In this document: positions 17,569 to 26,786 of the stretch, one piece after another
Layout of the letters: every line of letters begins with the position of its first letter
Position numbering within the stretch: the stretch's first letter is position 1
Origin: Bradyrhizobium macuxiense
GTDB lineage: Bacteria > Pseudomonadota > Alphaproteobacteria > Rhizobiales > Xanthobacteraceae
DNA: 48,989 nt
Direction: 5' to 3'
Assembly: GCF_001542415.1 (NCBI RefSeq)
Contig: NZ_LNCU01000107.1
Span: 1-48,989, forward strand
Made by a program: the position numbers and the translations under genes
The notes under the pieces: generated by a model
Databases searched by the model: none
Told to the model about the DNA's origin: nothing
The model's input: the letters and a program-made list of their open reading frames with translations, nothing else

Positions 17569-18798
17569 TTACTCTGCCGCCAGCGCCTTCTTGCCGACCG
17601 GCAGGCCGAGCCGTTCCCAGACCTGCAGCAGCGCGTCCGCCAGCGCGTCGATCAGGCTGTCGTCGTGGTAGGGCGAGGGCGTGATGCGCAGCCGCTCGGT
17701 GCCCTTGGCGACCGTCGGGTAGTTGATCGGCTGGATGTAGATGCCGTGGTCCTCCAGCAGCAGGTCGGAGGCGCGCTTGCACTTCTCGGGATCGCCGACG
17801 AATAGCGGCACGATGTGGGTGTCGCTCGACATCACAGGCAGGCCGGCGGCGGTCAGGATCGCCTTGGTGCGGGCCGCGCGGTCCTGGTGGCGCTCGCGCT
17901 CCCAGTTCGAGGTCTTGAGGTGGCGGATCGCGGCGGTCGCGGCCGAGCAGATCGCCGGCGGCAACGCGGTCGTGAAGATGAAGCCCGGCGCGTAGGAACG
18001 CACGGCATCGATGATCTCGGCCTTGGCGGCGATATAGCCGCCGAGGCAGCCGAACGCCTTCGCCAGCGTGCCTTCGAGGACGTCGATGCGGTGCATCACG
18101 CCGTCGCGCTCGGCAATGCCGCCGCCGCGCGGACCGTACATGCCGACGGCGTGGACTTCGTCGACATAGGTCATGGCGCCGTATTTCTCGGCGAGATCGC
18201 AGATGTCAGCCAGCGGCGCGACGTCGCCGTCCATCGAATAGAGGCTCTCGCAGGCGATCAGCTTCGGCCGGTCGGGGCCCGCGGCGATCAGGAGTTCTTC
18301 GAGATGCGCGACGTCGTTATGGCGGAAGATCTGGCGTTCGCAGCCGGCCTGGCGCACGCCCTCGATCATCGAGTTGTGGTTCAGCGCATCCGACAGGATC
18401 AGGCAGTTCGGGATCAGCTTGGCCAGCGTCGAGATGCCGGTCTGGTTCGAGACATAGCCCGAGGTGAACAGCAGCGAGGCTTCCTTGCCGTGGAGATCGG
18501 CGAGCTCGGCTTCGAGCTGGACCAGCGGATGGTGGGTGCCCGCGATGTTGCGGGTGCCGCCGGCGCCGGTGCCGACCCGGGTCGCGGTCTCCACCATGGC
18601 GCCGACCACTTTCGGGTGCTGGCCCATGCCGAGATAATCGTTGGAGCACCAGATCACGACATTGCGCTGGCCTTTGGGCGAATGCCAGATCGCGTGCGGG
18701 AAGCGGCCCGCGATGCGCTCGAGGTCGGCGAAGACGCGATAGCGCCGCTCGTCATGCAGGCGGTTGAGGGCGGCGTTGAAGAACTGGCTGTAGTCCAT
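17569..18798 (-). CDS. hemA: 5-aminolevulinate synthase
   Basis: 409-residue PLP enzyme that condenses glycine with succinyl-CoA to 5-aminolevulinate, the first step of heme synthesis by the C4 (Shemin) route of alphaproteobacteria. Recognisable parts are MDYSQFFNAALNRLHDERRYRVFADLER at the start, WCSNDYLGMGQHP, the glycine-rich GTGAGGTRNIAGTHH, DEVHAVGMYG, and the PLP lysine in EGTLAKAFGCLGG near residue 248. It is preceded by a 200-base gap holding a FixK/FNR-type box, which suggests oxygen-responsive control, sensible for heme demand during microaerobic or symbiotic life. Confidence 0.97.
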   Translation of the reverse strand: MDYSQFFNAALNRLHDERRYRVFADLERIAGRFPHAIWHSPKGQRNVVIWCSNDYLGMGQHPKVVGAMVETATRVGTGAGGTRNIAGTHHPLVQLEAELADLHGKEASLLFTSGYVSNQTGISTLAKLIPNCLILSDALNHNSMIEGVRQAGCERQIFRHNDVAHLEELLIAAGPDRPKLIACESLYSMDGDVAPLADICDLAEKYGAMTYVDEVHAVGMYGPRGGGIAERDGVMHRIDVLEGTLAKAFGCLGGYIAAKAEIIDAVRSYAPGFIFTTALPPAICSAATAAIRHLKTSNWERERHQDRAARTKAILTAAGLPVMSSDTHIVPLFVGDPEKCKRASDLLLEDHGIYIQPINYPTVAKGTERLRITPSPYHDDSLIDALADALLQVWERLGLPVGKKALAAE

Positions 18799-18930
18799 CG
18801 GCGAACCTGGAACCTGACGGGAATTGAACGGCTCTACTTAGAGCTTTTCCAGCTCCAATGTCCATGCGCCAGCCCACATTTGGCCATGCGGGCGTGTTGG
18901 GCAAATTGCCCTAGCCGAGCCGGATCAGGC

Positions 18931-18944
18931 TTGATTTCGGTCAA
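18931..18944 (-). promoter_or_regulatory. FixK/FNR-type box upstream of hemA
   Basis: TTGATTTCGGTCAA fits TTGA-N6-TCAA (TTG-N8-CAA), the FixK2/FNR-type consensus of Bradyrhizobium. A partial copy (GGTCAA) follows at once on the right. The centre is about 140 bases before the hemA ATG, so a class II promoter here would give a leader of roughly 100 bases. A possible -10 (TAGGGC, minus strand) lies 17 bases downstream. Confidence 0.6.
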
Positions 18945-19000
18945 AATTTCGGTCAAATCGGCGCGATGCCCCGGGGCAAGTCTGCCAGCATCGCAGCCGT

Positions 19001-20062
19001 TCAGGTGGTGCGGAAGCGCAGCACGCCGTCGGCCTGCTCGGCCTTCAGCCGCCCCTCGACCAGCATGTAGTTGACATGGGCGATCAGCTCGCCCGCGGCA
19101 AAGCCCATCTGGTGGGCGTCCAGCACGTGCTTGTGGAAGACGACGGGCACCAATTCCTTGGAGGTCTGCGGCACCTCGCGACAGGCCTCGGCAATCAGCC
19201 GGCAGCGCTCCTCATGGTGATCGGCGAGCTGCTTGATCCGGGTCTTCAATCCGTAGAACGGCACGCCATGGCCGGGCAGTACCATCACGTCATAGGGCAG
19301 TGTGGTGGTGAGACTTGCCAACGACGCCAGATATTCGCCGAGCGAATTCTGCTCGGGCTCGACCGCCCAGACGCTGACGTTCGGCGAAATCTTGCTCAGC
19401 ACCTGGTCGGCGGAGAGAAACAGCTTGTCGGCCGCGCAATACAGCATCACCTGGTCGAGCGCATGTCCGCCGCCGGTGATCACCTTGAAGCGCCGCGTGC
19501 CGATCACGACCTCGTCGCCGTGAGTGAGGCGGTGGTACGACGGCGGCAGCACCGAGACCCGCTTCAGATAATCCTGGCCGCGACCGAGCAGCTTTTCGGT
19601 CAGGTCCTCGTCCATGCCGTGGCGGCGGAAGAACAGCCGCTGCGCGTTGCGCCGCTCCTCCGTGCCGCGGTTCTGGTGATAGACCGACTGCAGGTACTCG
19701 ACCTGCGACATGAACAGCGGGCAGTCGAAGCGCTCGGTAATCCAGCCCGCGAGACCGACGTGATCGGGATGCGAATGGGTCACGATCAGGCGCGTGACCT
19801 TCACATGCTTGAGCGGGCCCTCGAACAGCGTGGTCCAGGCCGCGATCGATTCCTCGTTGCCGAAGCCTGAGTCCACCATGGTCCAGCCGTCGCCGTCGGC
19901 CAGCAGGTAAATGTTCACATGGTTGAGGCGGAACGGCAGCTTCAGCCGCGCCCACAGCACGCCGGGGGCCACCTCCACGACCTGGTCATGGCCGGGATGG
20001 TTCTCCCAAGGGTACCTCAATGCCTCAGCCGAGGAGTGGATGCTGTCGATCTTCGTATCCAT
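19001..20062 (-). CDS. MBL-fold metallo-hydrolase
   Basis: 353 residues. The metallo-beta-lactamase motif is THSHPDHVGLAGW near residue 95 (HxHxDH), with a second metal-ligand segment GGGHALDQVMLYC and a third, MVLPGHGVPFYG. The C-terminal 80 residues (KTRIKQLADHHEERCRLIAEACRE...AGELIAHVNYMLVEGRL) are a helical cap with the DNA-binding-like fold seen in the LACTB2-type subgroup. It hydrolyses an unknown ester, thioester or phosphodiester. It is a separate unit from the chemotaxis receptor on the same strand, with a palindromic repeat between them. Confidence 0.92.
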   Translation of the reverse strand: MDTKIDSIHSSAEALRYPWENHPGHDQVVEVAPGVLWARLKLPFRLNHVNIYLLADGDGWTMVDSGFGNEESIAAWTTLFEGPLKHVKVTRLIVTHSHPDHVGLAGWITERFDCPLFMSQVEYLQSVYHQNRGTEERRNAQRLFFRRHGMDEDLTEKLLGRGQDYLKRVSVLPPSYHRLTHGDEVVIGTRRFKVITGGGHALDQVMLYCAADKLFLSADQVLSKISPNVSVWAVEPEQNSLGEYLASLASLTTTLPYDVMVLPGHGVPFYGLKTRIKQLADHHEERCRLIAEACREVPQTSKELVPVVFHKHVLDAHQMGFAAGELIAHVNYMLVEGRLKAEQADGVLRFRTT

Positions 20063-20193
20063 CCTATCGGCTTAGCGGGACCCGGGCCGCCGCGCCAGCC
20101 GAAAAATCGGGATGGGGACCCGGATAATCCAGGTAGGAGGAGCCCGAATTCCGCAGCCCGGATGGAGCCACCGGGTCATCCTCACGACGCTTC

Positions 20194-20295
20194 GTCATTC
20201 CGGGGCGATCCGAAGCATCGAACCCGGAATCTCGAGCTTCCCCGGAGCGCAATTGCGCTCCTGAGGTTCTATGCTTCGCATCGCCCCGGAACGAC
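20194..20295. repeat. Bradyrhizobium-type palindromic repeat
   Basis: GTCATTCCGGGGCGAT at the left end is mirrored by ATCGCCCCGGAACGAC at the right end. Inside, GGAGCGCAATTGCGCTCC is a perfect palindrome. It is a widely dispersed repeat in Bradyrhizobium genomes. It lies just after the chemotaxis receptor stop and could act as its terminator. Confidence 0.8.
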
Positions 20296-20303
20296 ATGGC
20301 TTA

Positions 20304-22448
20304 CTACGCCGCGCGGATGTTCGACAGGAAGGCGTCGATCTCCGAGCGCAGCACGTCGGCCTCGCGGCGCAGCGCGTCGGAGGCGTTGAGCACCTCGCCC
20401 GCGGCGGTGCCGGCTTCCGAGGACGCATTGCTGACGCCGACGATGTTGCTCGACACCTCGCTGGTGCCGCCGGCGGCGTGCTGGATGTTGCGGGCGATCT
20501 CGCGGGTCGCAGCACCCTGTTCCTCGACTGCGGCGGCGATCGCGGTGGTGACGTCGTTGATCTCGCCGATCGTGCTCGAGATGTTGCGAATCGCCGAGAC
20601 CGCCGTGGTCGTCACCTCCTGCATGCTGACGATCTGCTGACGGATCTCCTCGGTCGCCTTCGCGGTCTGGCTGGCGAGGTTCTTCACCTCGGAGGCGACC
20701 ACTGCGAAGCCGCGGCCGGCTTCGCCTGCGCGCGCCGCCTCGATGGTGGCATTGAGCGCGAGCAGGTTGGTCTGCGAGGCGATGGTCTGGATCAGGTCGA
20801 CCACGACGCTGATGCGCGCGGCGTTGTCGGCGAGCCCCTGCATCGTGGTGTCGGTGGCGCGGGCCTCCTCCACAGCCTTGCGGGCGATTTCCGCGGAGGT
20901 GACGACCTGGCGGCCGATCTCTGAGATCGACGAAGACAGCTCTTCGGTGCCTGCCGACACCGTCTGCACGTTGACCGAGGTTTCCTCGGCCGCCGAGGCG
21001 ACCGCGCTGACCAGCGCGCTGGACTGGTCGGCGGTCGCCGACATGCTCTGCGCGGTCGATTGCATCGAGTTCGCCGAGGTCTGCAGGCTGCCGAGTGCGG
21101 ACCGGACGGTGGATTCGAACTCGGTGATCTGCGTCTCCATGCGCGAGGCGCGTTCGGCCTTGGCGGCGCGATCCTTGTTCTGGCTCGCCGAGAGCTCGCG
21201 GCTCTCGATCATGCTCTCGCGGAACACCTGCAGCGAATCGGCCATGACCGCGATCTCGTCGCGCTGCCGGCTCTGCGGGATCTCGGTGTCGAGATCGCCG
21301 TCGGACAACAGCTGCATCGAGCGTTGCAGGCCGCGGATACGGCGCAGGATGTTGCGTCCGACATAGAGCCAGACGAACAGGAACGAGCCGACCAGCGTCA
21401 GCGCGCCGAGCGCGATCATGACCATGGTCGCGAACGATATCTGCTGCCGGGCCTGGAAGGTCGAGGTGTCGGTGTCCTTCTGGACGCCGTCGACCAGCTG
21501 CTGCACGCTGATGCCGAGACCGACATTGAGCTTGCGGGTCTCTTCCAGGATGGTCTGGCCGTAGTCGATCGAGTCGAGCTGCTTCTGGCGGACCTTGAAG
21601 ACGCCGGTCTTGCCTTCGCCGAGCGCGAGCAGCTTCTGTGCGGTGTCCCGCACGGCGACGATCGCCGGATTGTTGGGCAGGTCTTCCATGTTGGACTTGA
21701 TGCGTTCGCGCCCGGCCTTGAACTCGGCTTCGATCGCATCCAGCGTCTCGCTGGAATTGGCCGACAGCGCCGCGGTCATGTCGGCGGCCATCAGATTGCC
21801 GGCGGCGAGCACGTTGCTGATCTGTCCCACCGTGCGGGCCGCGGCGGTGGCGTCATCGGCGGATACTTCCGCCGAGGCGAGGATGGCATTCAGCCGCGTC
21901 TGCCCGTCAAGCATCGCAGGACTGGCGGCGGAGACGAACGCCGCCTGGGCCTTGCGCAGCGCATTGTATTGCTTGTCGCGCAGCGCGCCGACGTCGAGCC
22001 GCTCGCGTGCCGCCGAGATCAGGCTCTTGGTGGCATCGTCGATGTTCTTGACGGTCTCCTGCAGCGCGCTGACGACGGCTTTGTCAGCGCCAAGCTCGAT
22101 GATCTCGCCAAGCTTGGCGTTGGTGAGCTGGGCGACTTCCTGCACCTTCTTGGTGTGCTCGGCCAGCGCATCGTCGGTCTGCACGGCGAGCAGTCCGGGT
22201 CCTTGGGCTGCGAGCGCGGCGCTCTGCGCGGCAAGCTGCAGGCTTGCGGTTAGCCGCGGAATGTCGCGGCCACTGAGGCTGGTCATCGTGCCGCCGAGCT
22301 GGTGCAGCACCACTCCGGCGCCTGCGCTGATCACGAGCGCCATGCCCGCGATCACGGCGAACGCCGCGAACAGGCTGCCCCTGACGCCCATCTGCGGAAG
22401 ACGAATACGCTTGAGATTGAGTTTGCCGAGCTTGAACCGAAACGCCAT
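20304..22448 (-). CDS. Methyl-accepting chemotaxis protein
   Basis: 714 residues. Membrane helix 1 is about residues 25-47 (LFAAFAVIAGMALVISAGAGVVL). A long helical periplasmic sensor (about 48-335) is followed by membrane helix 2 (TMVMIALGALTLVGSFLFVWLYV, about 340-362), HAMP, and the signalling domain. The hairpin tip with ATIEAARAGEAGRGFAVVASEVKNLA (about 565-590) is diagnostic and contacts CheA/CheW. The sensor looks like the four-helix HBM/TarH class; the ligand is unknown. No che genes are nearby, so it feeds a pathway encoded elsewhere. No C-terminal CheR/CheB tether pentapeptide is visible. Confidence 0.95.
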   Translation of the reverse strand: MAFRFKLGKLNLKRIRLPQMGVRGSLFAAFAVIAGMALVISAGAGVVLHQLGGTMTSLSGRDIPRLTASLQLAAQSAALAAQGPGLLAVQTDDALAEHTKKVQEVAQLTNAKLGEIIELGADKAVVSALQETVKNIDDATKSLISAARERLDVGALRDKQYNALRKAQAAFVSAASPAMLDGQTRLNAILASAEVSADDATAAARTVGQISNVLAAGNLMAADMTAALSANSSETLDAIEAEFKAGRERIKSNMEDLPNNPAIVAVRDTAQKLLALGEGKTGVFKVRQKQLDSIDYGQTILEETRKLNVGLGISVQQLVDGVQKDTDTSTFQARQQISFATMVMIALGALTLVGSFLFVWLYVGRNILRRIRGLQRSMQLLSDGDLDTEIPQSRQRDEIAVMADSLQVFRESMIESRELSASQNKDRAAKAERASRMETQITEFESTVRSALGSLQTSANSMQSTAQSMSATADQSSALVSAVASAAEETSVNVQTVSAGTEELSSSISEIGRQVVTSAEIARKAVEEARATDTTMQGLADNAARISVVVDLIQTIASQTNLLALNATIEAARAGEAGRGFAVVASEVKNLASQTAKATEEIRQQIVSMQEVTTTAVSAIRNISSTIGEINDVTTAIAAAVEEQGAATREIARNIQHAAGGTSEVSSNIVGVSNASSEAGTAAGEVLNASDALRREADVLRSEIDAFLSNIRAA

Positions 22449-22618
22449 TACCCCCGTGCCCCCGTGGTCGCTACCTTTGGATGTTTCCTCGCGCGGCAGT
22501 ATCGGGGTGGCCGGTTAATAAAATTGGGAAAATTGCGGCGATCTGCGTGATTTTTGGGCGGCCGCGGCAAGCTGCCGCTTTCTTCTGCGCGTCGGAATTG
22601 ATGCACGTATCCGGACGC

Positions 22619-22641
22619 AAAAAGGCCGGCGTGAGCCGGCC
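22619..22641 (-). terminator. Intrinsic terminator of the outer-membrane protein gene
   Basis: On the minus strand a 7-bp stem GGCCGGC / GCCGGCC with a TCAC loop is followed by TTTTTG. It lies about 30 bases after the porin-like gene stop. Confidence 0.85.
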
Positions 22642-22671
22642 CTTTCCACGCCTGGTTGTATGTGCGTGATC

Positions 22672-23415
22672 TCAGTAGTAGCCGCCGCTGGCGGCCGCTC
22701 CGCCGAACCCGCCGAGGTTGAAGCGGTAATTGAGGCCGGCCTTCACAGTGTGCTCGTCGTTGTGGAAGCTGCCGAACGACGTCAGCGCGGCCGGGCCGGT
22801 GAACCGGCTGTCGCCGAAGTCGTAGTACTGGTACTCGACCTTCGCCGACCAGTTCGGGGCGAACATGTATTCGGCGCCGCCGCCGATGGTCCAGCCGTTG
22901 CTGTGATTGTCGCTGAGCGTGAAGGCGACCGGCACACCGCCTGATGTCACCGACTCGTTGTTGTCGGAATAGGCGTAGCCGCCCTTCACGTAGATCAGGC
23001 CCGGACCCCAGGTGTAGCCGACGCGGCCGGTGATCGATGCGATGCCGCGCTGGTTGTTGTTGTAGGTGGAGCCGTTCGGGAAGATCGCGTTGAGCTGGTG
23101 GTTGCCGACCCAGGAATACTGGCCTTCAAGGCCGATCACCCAGTTCGGCGACAGCTGCCAGTCGTAGCCGGCCTGCACGCCGCCCATGAAGCGGGCGCCG
23201 GAGTCGGTGAGCGCAAGCCCGTTGAACGTGTTGTCGCTGCCCGAGAACACGCCGCCGAGATGGCCGCCGATATAGAAGCCGGTCCAGTTGTAGAGCGGTG
23301 CGGCGTAAACAGGCGCGGGCGCCTTCTGGTAATACGGGCGGGCGCCGAGATCGGCGGCCTGGGCGGTCGCGCCAAGGGCAGCGACGGCAACGGATGCGAG
23401 CAAGAACTTCTTCAT
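22672..23415 (-). CDS. Outer-membrane beta-barrel protein (Omp25/RopB-like)
   Basis: 247 residues. A signal peptide MKKFLLASVAVAALGATAQA is followed by a mature part with alternating hydrophobic/aromatic strands. The family signatures are YNWTGFYIGGHLGG near residue 43 and the end GLNYRFNLGGFGGAAASGGYY. It is an 8-stranded OmpA-like barrel without a peptidoglycan-binding domain, abundant in Rhizobiales outer membranes. It is monocistronic, with its own terminator and a 230-base upstream gap. Confidence 0.93.
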   Translation of the reverse strand: MKKFLLASVAVAALGATAQAADLGARPYYQKAPAPVYAAPLYNWTGFYIGGHLGGVFSGSDNTFNGLALTDSGARFMGGVQAGYDWQLSPNWVIGLEGQYSWVGNHQLNAIFPNGSTYNNNQRGIASITGRVGYTWGPGLIYVKGGYAYSDNNESVTSGGVPVAFTLSDNHSNGWTIGGGAEYMFAPNWSAKVEYQYYDFGDSRFTGPAALTSFGSFHNDEHTVKAGLNYRFNLGGFGGAAASGGYY

Positions 23416-23645
23416 GGGTCAGTCTCCGGACAAGTCGTGTGGAGGCGCAGCGTGAATGGCGCCAGCCATGGCGCGCAGTTAGACGTAATTTGAATAAAAT
23501 GCTGTCACCCGAAGACGACGGTGGCCGATAAGTGGACCGCTTCGCGCGGAAACGTTTTCTTGTGCCTAACGAACGATTAATCGGCGATGAAGAGAGGCTT
23601 AACGAAAGCCTCGCGCGTTCATCTCGGATGAAGCGGCAGCCTTTC

Positions 23646-23966
23646 TCAGCCAAGCCGGCGGCGCACGTCGTCGCGGATGGTCTCGCGGAAGGCCAGCCGG
23701 CGCGCCGGGCGGTCCTTCTCGGCGACGTCGTGACGATTGAACGTGTCGAACTTTTCGAGGATCGGATAGCGCTCGCTCGCCATTGCCAGCACGCGCAGCA
23801 AGTCGGCGGCCTGCGCGCTCGGACCAGAGACTTCCCATCGGCGGATGGTGTCGGCACCGCCGGCCGCCGGCAATCCGCACAGCTTCGCCATGTCACCCGC
23901 CGTCAACTGCCGGCCGATCGCCTCGCCGAGATCTTCGCGCAATTTCTTGAGTTCAGGACCGGTCAA
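23646..23966 (-). CDS. Small HTH transcriptional regulator
   Basis: 106 residues. The N-terminal half (PELKKLREDLGEAIGRQLTAGDMAKLCGL...GADTIRRWEVSGPSAQAADLLRVLAMA) is an XRE-like helix-turn-helix. The rest, RHDVAEKDRPARRLAFRETIRDDVRRRLG, is a charged helix. Start chosen at a TTG (giving MTGPELKKL) because GGAG lies 10 bases before it and no ATG precedes in a sensible place; the frame extends further but reads unlike protein. Upstream of the porin gene on the same strand; target unknown. Confidence 0.75.
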   Translation of the reverse strand: MTGPELKKLREDLGEAIGRQLTAGDMAKLCGLPAAGGADTIRRWEVSGPSAQAADLLRVLAMASERYPILEKFDTFNRHDVAEKDRPARRLAFRETIRDDVRRRLG

Positions 23967-24065
23967 TTTGGTTCGGCTCCGGGGCAATGAAGTGTGAAGT
24001 GAGTCACGTGAGGTGCTGCGGTCTCGCGGTATATCGTGTGTATGTGACGCCGGAAGGAGACGATC

Positions 24066-24191
24066 ATGCACGGCATCATCGAGAGCCTGAGCCCCGAAAA
24101 CGGACACATCGATTGGAAATGGGTCGGCAGTGTGTTCGTATTCGATGTTGTCCTGACCATTGCGGCTGCAGGTATGATCATCGCCCATTGA
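24066..24191 (+). CDS. 41-residue membrane peptide
   Basis: A short gene: ATG is preceded by GGAAGGAGACGATC, a near-perfect ribosome-binding site. The product MHGIIESLSPENGHIDWK begins a hydrophilic 19-residue part, followed by one membrane helix (VGSVFVFDVVLTIAAAGMIIAH). It stops cleanly at TGA. Divergent from the HTH regulator gene. No family recognised. Small bioenergetic or stress peptides often look like this, but function is not known. Confidence 0.6.
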   Translation: MHGIIESLSPENGHIDWKWVGSVFVFDVVLTIAAAGMIIAH

Positions 24192-24497
24192 TCCGCAAGC
24201 TGCGCCTGGATGGGCATCGCCCAAATCTGGATTCCGCTGTTGCGATCGGCGGTGTACAACGACATGGAGAAGGATGCCTCCATATGAGACAGGTCCCATC
24301 GGGGTCTGCTCGATCCAACTGCGCCCCAGCAAACACAATGCCGGCGGCCGCCGGTGAATCGCTGCGGGTGTGGGTGCTAGATCCGATGGTGACTTCCTGC
24401 AGGTCGAGGGCGCTCGGGTTGGCGACCCCGTTCATGTCAAAGTGTTCGCGAATGTGGACGCGTCAGAGAAATTGTTCGAGGTGAACGCCCCCTGATG
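24192..24497. other. Gene-free stretch
   Basis: I see no open frame with a plausible start, no clear repeat and no terminator. The base composition is lower in GC than the core genes, fitting older remnant DNA. Confidence 0.5.
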
Positions 24498-24815
24498 CTA
24501 TGCGGGGACGGAAGCCTCCCGTCCATTGATCATGATGAAATAGAGATTGCGAAGGTAGACTACGAGGCCGAACGCCTGGCCCACAATGAACACTGGGTCA
24601 CGCCGGTGGAGCGCGTAGATCAGGAGCAACACGCCGCCGCCGATCGAGAAGAACCAAAACGCGACTGGAACCACGCTTGCGCGTGCGCGTTCGGAAGCGA
24701 TCCATTGCACCACGAAGCGCATGGTGAAGAACGCCTGCGCGATGCCTCCCAGCAAGACCCAGGCGTCGAGCTTGACGATGAAGACGTCGTGCAAATAGTT
24801 GAGCAGATCAGTCAT
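24498..24815 (-). CDS. LAB_N domain membrane protein (lipid-A-disaccharide-synthase N-terminal-like)
   Basis: 105 residues. Three hydrophobic helices with the LAB_N signature VLLGGIAQAFFTMRFVVQWIASERARASVVPVAFWFFSIGGGVLLLIYALHRRDPVFIVGQ. The end LVVYLRNLYFIMI is conserved. Stand-alone LAB_N proteins often accompany polyprenyl-phosphate glycosyltransferases in lipid or polysaccharide modification. Here no glycosyltransferase is adjacent; a methyltransferase lies 185 bases upstream on the same strand. Confidence 0.9.
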   Translation of the reverse strand: MTDLLNYLHDVFIVKLDAWVLLGGIAQAFFTMRFVVQWIASERARASVVPVAFWFFSIGGGVLLLIYALHRRDPVFIVGQAFGLVVYLRNLYFIMINGREASVPA

Positions 24816-24999
24816 GTCGCGTTTGCCCCGACCTCGTTAAGTGTCGGCTTGTTGCGGCGGATCAGCCGCTACACACCGGGAAGATTCATTATCCCCGATA
24901 CAATCGCGGCGCGACTCAAATCCGACCCTCGGGCTTGCGGGCCATGCACCGGGGGCCGGAGCAAGGCTCCGACCTCGCCCCTCTACATCCCGTTCGGCA

Positions 25000-25803
25000 T
25001 CAGGACGACCGCGGCGTTTGTGGAGCGCTTTCTACCGGCATATCCGTCCGTCGCCATCGCGCCAGAAACACTGCAAAGGGCGCGCGGCCGGGCAACCTGT
25101 TGTAAAGACCTTCGATCGGAAACAGCACCGGAGCCAGAACCGGTTTGGCGCGCAGCGGCACACGCATGATCAGACTATTGAGGATGAGATAGAAGGCCGG
25201 TCCACCGACATAGACAACCTTCTCGGGCACGAAATAGGGCGCAGCCGTTGCGGCCAGTTCGTCGTGCTTGAGCGCCTGTTCGGTATCAGCTTCGAACCAG
25301 CGATCAGCCTTGTACCACATCCGTCGAATACCGCTAAGAAATGAATGGTCGCTGGGCTCCACCATCAAAAAATGTCCGCCGGGACGGACGATGCGAGCGA
25401 TGTTCGTCAGCGTAGTTCTGAGGTCGATCACGCAATGATGCAGGCCGCCAATAACCAGGGCCGCGTCGTGACTCTGCTCCGGTGAATAAGACTTCGTCAG
25501 ATCGACCAAATGCGCGACCGCGCCGGTATTGACCCGATAGTCCCGGCAGGCCTCCTCGGAAATATCGTAGCCGGTCACATGAATGCTGGGGAAGTAGCCG
25601 CGGAGCGCCAGCGAATTATGTCCGCTGCCGCAGGCGAGATCGGCGACAGACGCCGCTTCCAGTCGGAGCCCTTCCAGCAAGGGCTGATAGAGGAAGCGGT
25701 GCCGATAGGCCATCGACGCCGAGTCGTAATAATGCGCTTCATACGCGTCATGAATTGCGCTGTAATGCGCCGTCTGCGGGTTCGGCGTATCCTCCCTGCT
25801 CAT
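25000..25803 (-). CDS. Class I SAM-dependent methyltransferase
   Basis: 267 residues. The SAM-binding motif I is ASVADLACGSGHNSLAL near residue 55, followed by VTGYDISEEAC (acidic residue of motif II) and the post-motif ALVIGGLHHCV and RIVRPGGHFLMVEPS. This is a Methyltransf_11/25-type fold. The C-terminal part holds hydrophobic segments (FYLILNSLIMRVPLRAKPVLAPVLFPIEGLYNRL), so it may act on a lipid or membrane-linked substrate. Its ATG overlaps the stop of the truncated gene upstream (ATGA). Substrate unknown. Confidence 0.88.
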   Translation of the reverse strand: MSREDTPNPQTAHYSAIHDAYEAHYYDSASMAYRHRFLYQPLLEGLRLEAASVADLACGSGHNSLALRGYFPSIHVTGYDISEEACRDYRVNTGAVAHLVDLTKSYSPEQSHDAALVIGGLHHCVIDLRTTLTNIARIVRPGGHFLMVEPSDHSFLSGIRRMWYKADRWFEADTEQALKHDELAATAAPYFVPEKVVYVGGPAFYLILNSLIMRVPLRAKPVLAPVLFPIEGLYNRLPGRAPFAVFLARWRRTDMPVESAPQTPRSS

Positions 25804-26030
25804 GCTGTGACCGCTCCATTCGCCGGCCGCCGGCCCATCACGGTCCAGCTGTAGCCGTGTCGGTGATACACGACGAGGTCCTCAAAGCCGGCTTGTTCAA
25901 GCAGCTGTCGTGCCTCTGCCTCCCGATAATATTTCGCATAGGCCGGGTTAAGCTGGTCATAGATGACGAGATATCGCTTCTCACGGGAGAAACGGCCGAT
26001 GACTTCGGTCATGTAACGATGCAACGGCAC
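25800..26030 (-). pseudogene. C-terminal remnant of a second methyltransferase
   Basis: About 76 residues (RFSREKRYLVIYDQLNPAYAKYYREAEARQLLEQAGFEDLVVYHRHGYSWTVMGRRP) match the end of class I methyltransferases, the segment after the SAM-binding core. The SAM-binding motifs are absent, and no continuation is visible upstream. It still overlaps the next methyltransferase start by 4 bases, showing that the two were once a coupled pair. It could be translated as a short peptide but cannot bind SAM. Confidence 0.65.
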
Positions 26031-26039
26031 GGTAATGCC

Positions 26040-26786
26040 TGAGTCCGAAGCCGGGCCGTCGCGATGTTGTCCCGCGCCTGCTTCACCGCGCCACGAATTC
26101 TCACCCAGAAGCGCTCCATCCGCTGGGGGCTGCTTTCGGTGTTGTGCGGATCAGTCCCTTGAAAGACATCGATCCGGTTGAGCGCGTTCAAGGCGGGCCA
26201 TGCGGCCCGCCGCTCGCCGATCTTGACCGACAAGGCTCCGGCCATCGCATCCTTCTCGTCGATCACCTGCCGGCGAAAAACCTGATGCAGCGCTTCAAGT
26301 CGCTCAATATCGATCGGCGCGGGCGCGCATGTGGTGTCAACACCTTGGAGGCGCGCTCATCGAGGAGCGCGATCGCATCCATCGCCGTACATCCGTGCTT
26401 GCGGGCGATGACACGGCTACTGCATCCTTGACGGTATCTGCGATGACTGCAGCGCGATCGATCATCTCGGCAGCAGACCGCGGCACTGGGCTCGCTTGTC
26501 GAGTGTCGCGTTGATCGTTTTGAAGCGGTCGACCAACTTCGCTTCATTGGCCAGGATTTGACGGGCAAGCTTCCTGGCGTGTGGTGATAGCGCCCGATGC
26601 CGCGGGTTGGCACCGCAGATGCAGATGGATAATGTGAGTTTGGACTGTACCAGGTGATCGGGATTGTTGGCTTGGCGCTGCGCTCGATCGTCAGCGCCGA
26701 TGGAACATAGGCTGACACCGCCGATCCATGGTGTACCATCAACGGGCAAAGTTCCGCGCAAGCTACTGGTATTCAAGCAGAAAGCC
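26040..26786. other. Decayed coding region left of the attachment site
   Basis: Several short minus-strand frames look protein-like but are broken. One ending near 26009 contains PIDIERLEALHQVFRRQVIDEKDA and continues as a charged helical segment. Another near 26462-26640 has a helical stretch, HARKLARQILANEAKLVDRF. None has a full domain or good start. I read this as remnants of two or more unrecognised genes. Confidence 0.4.
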
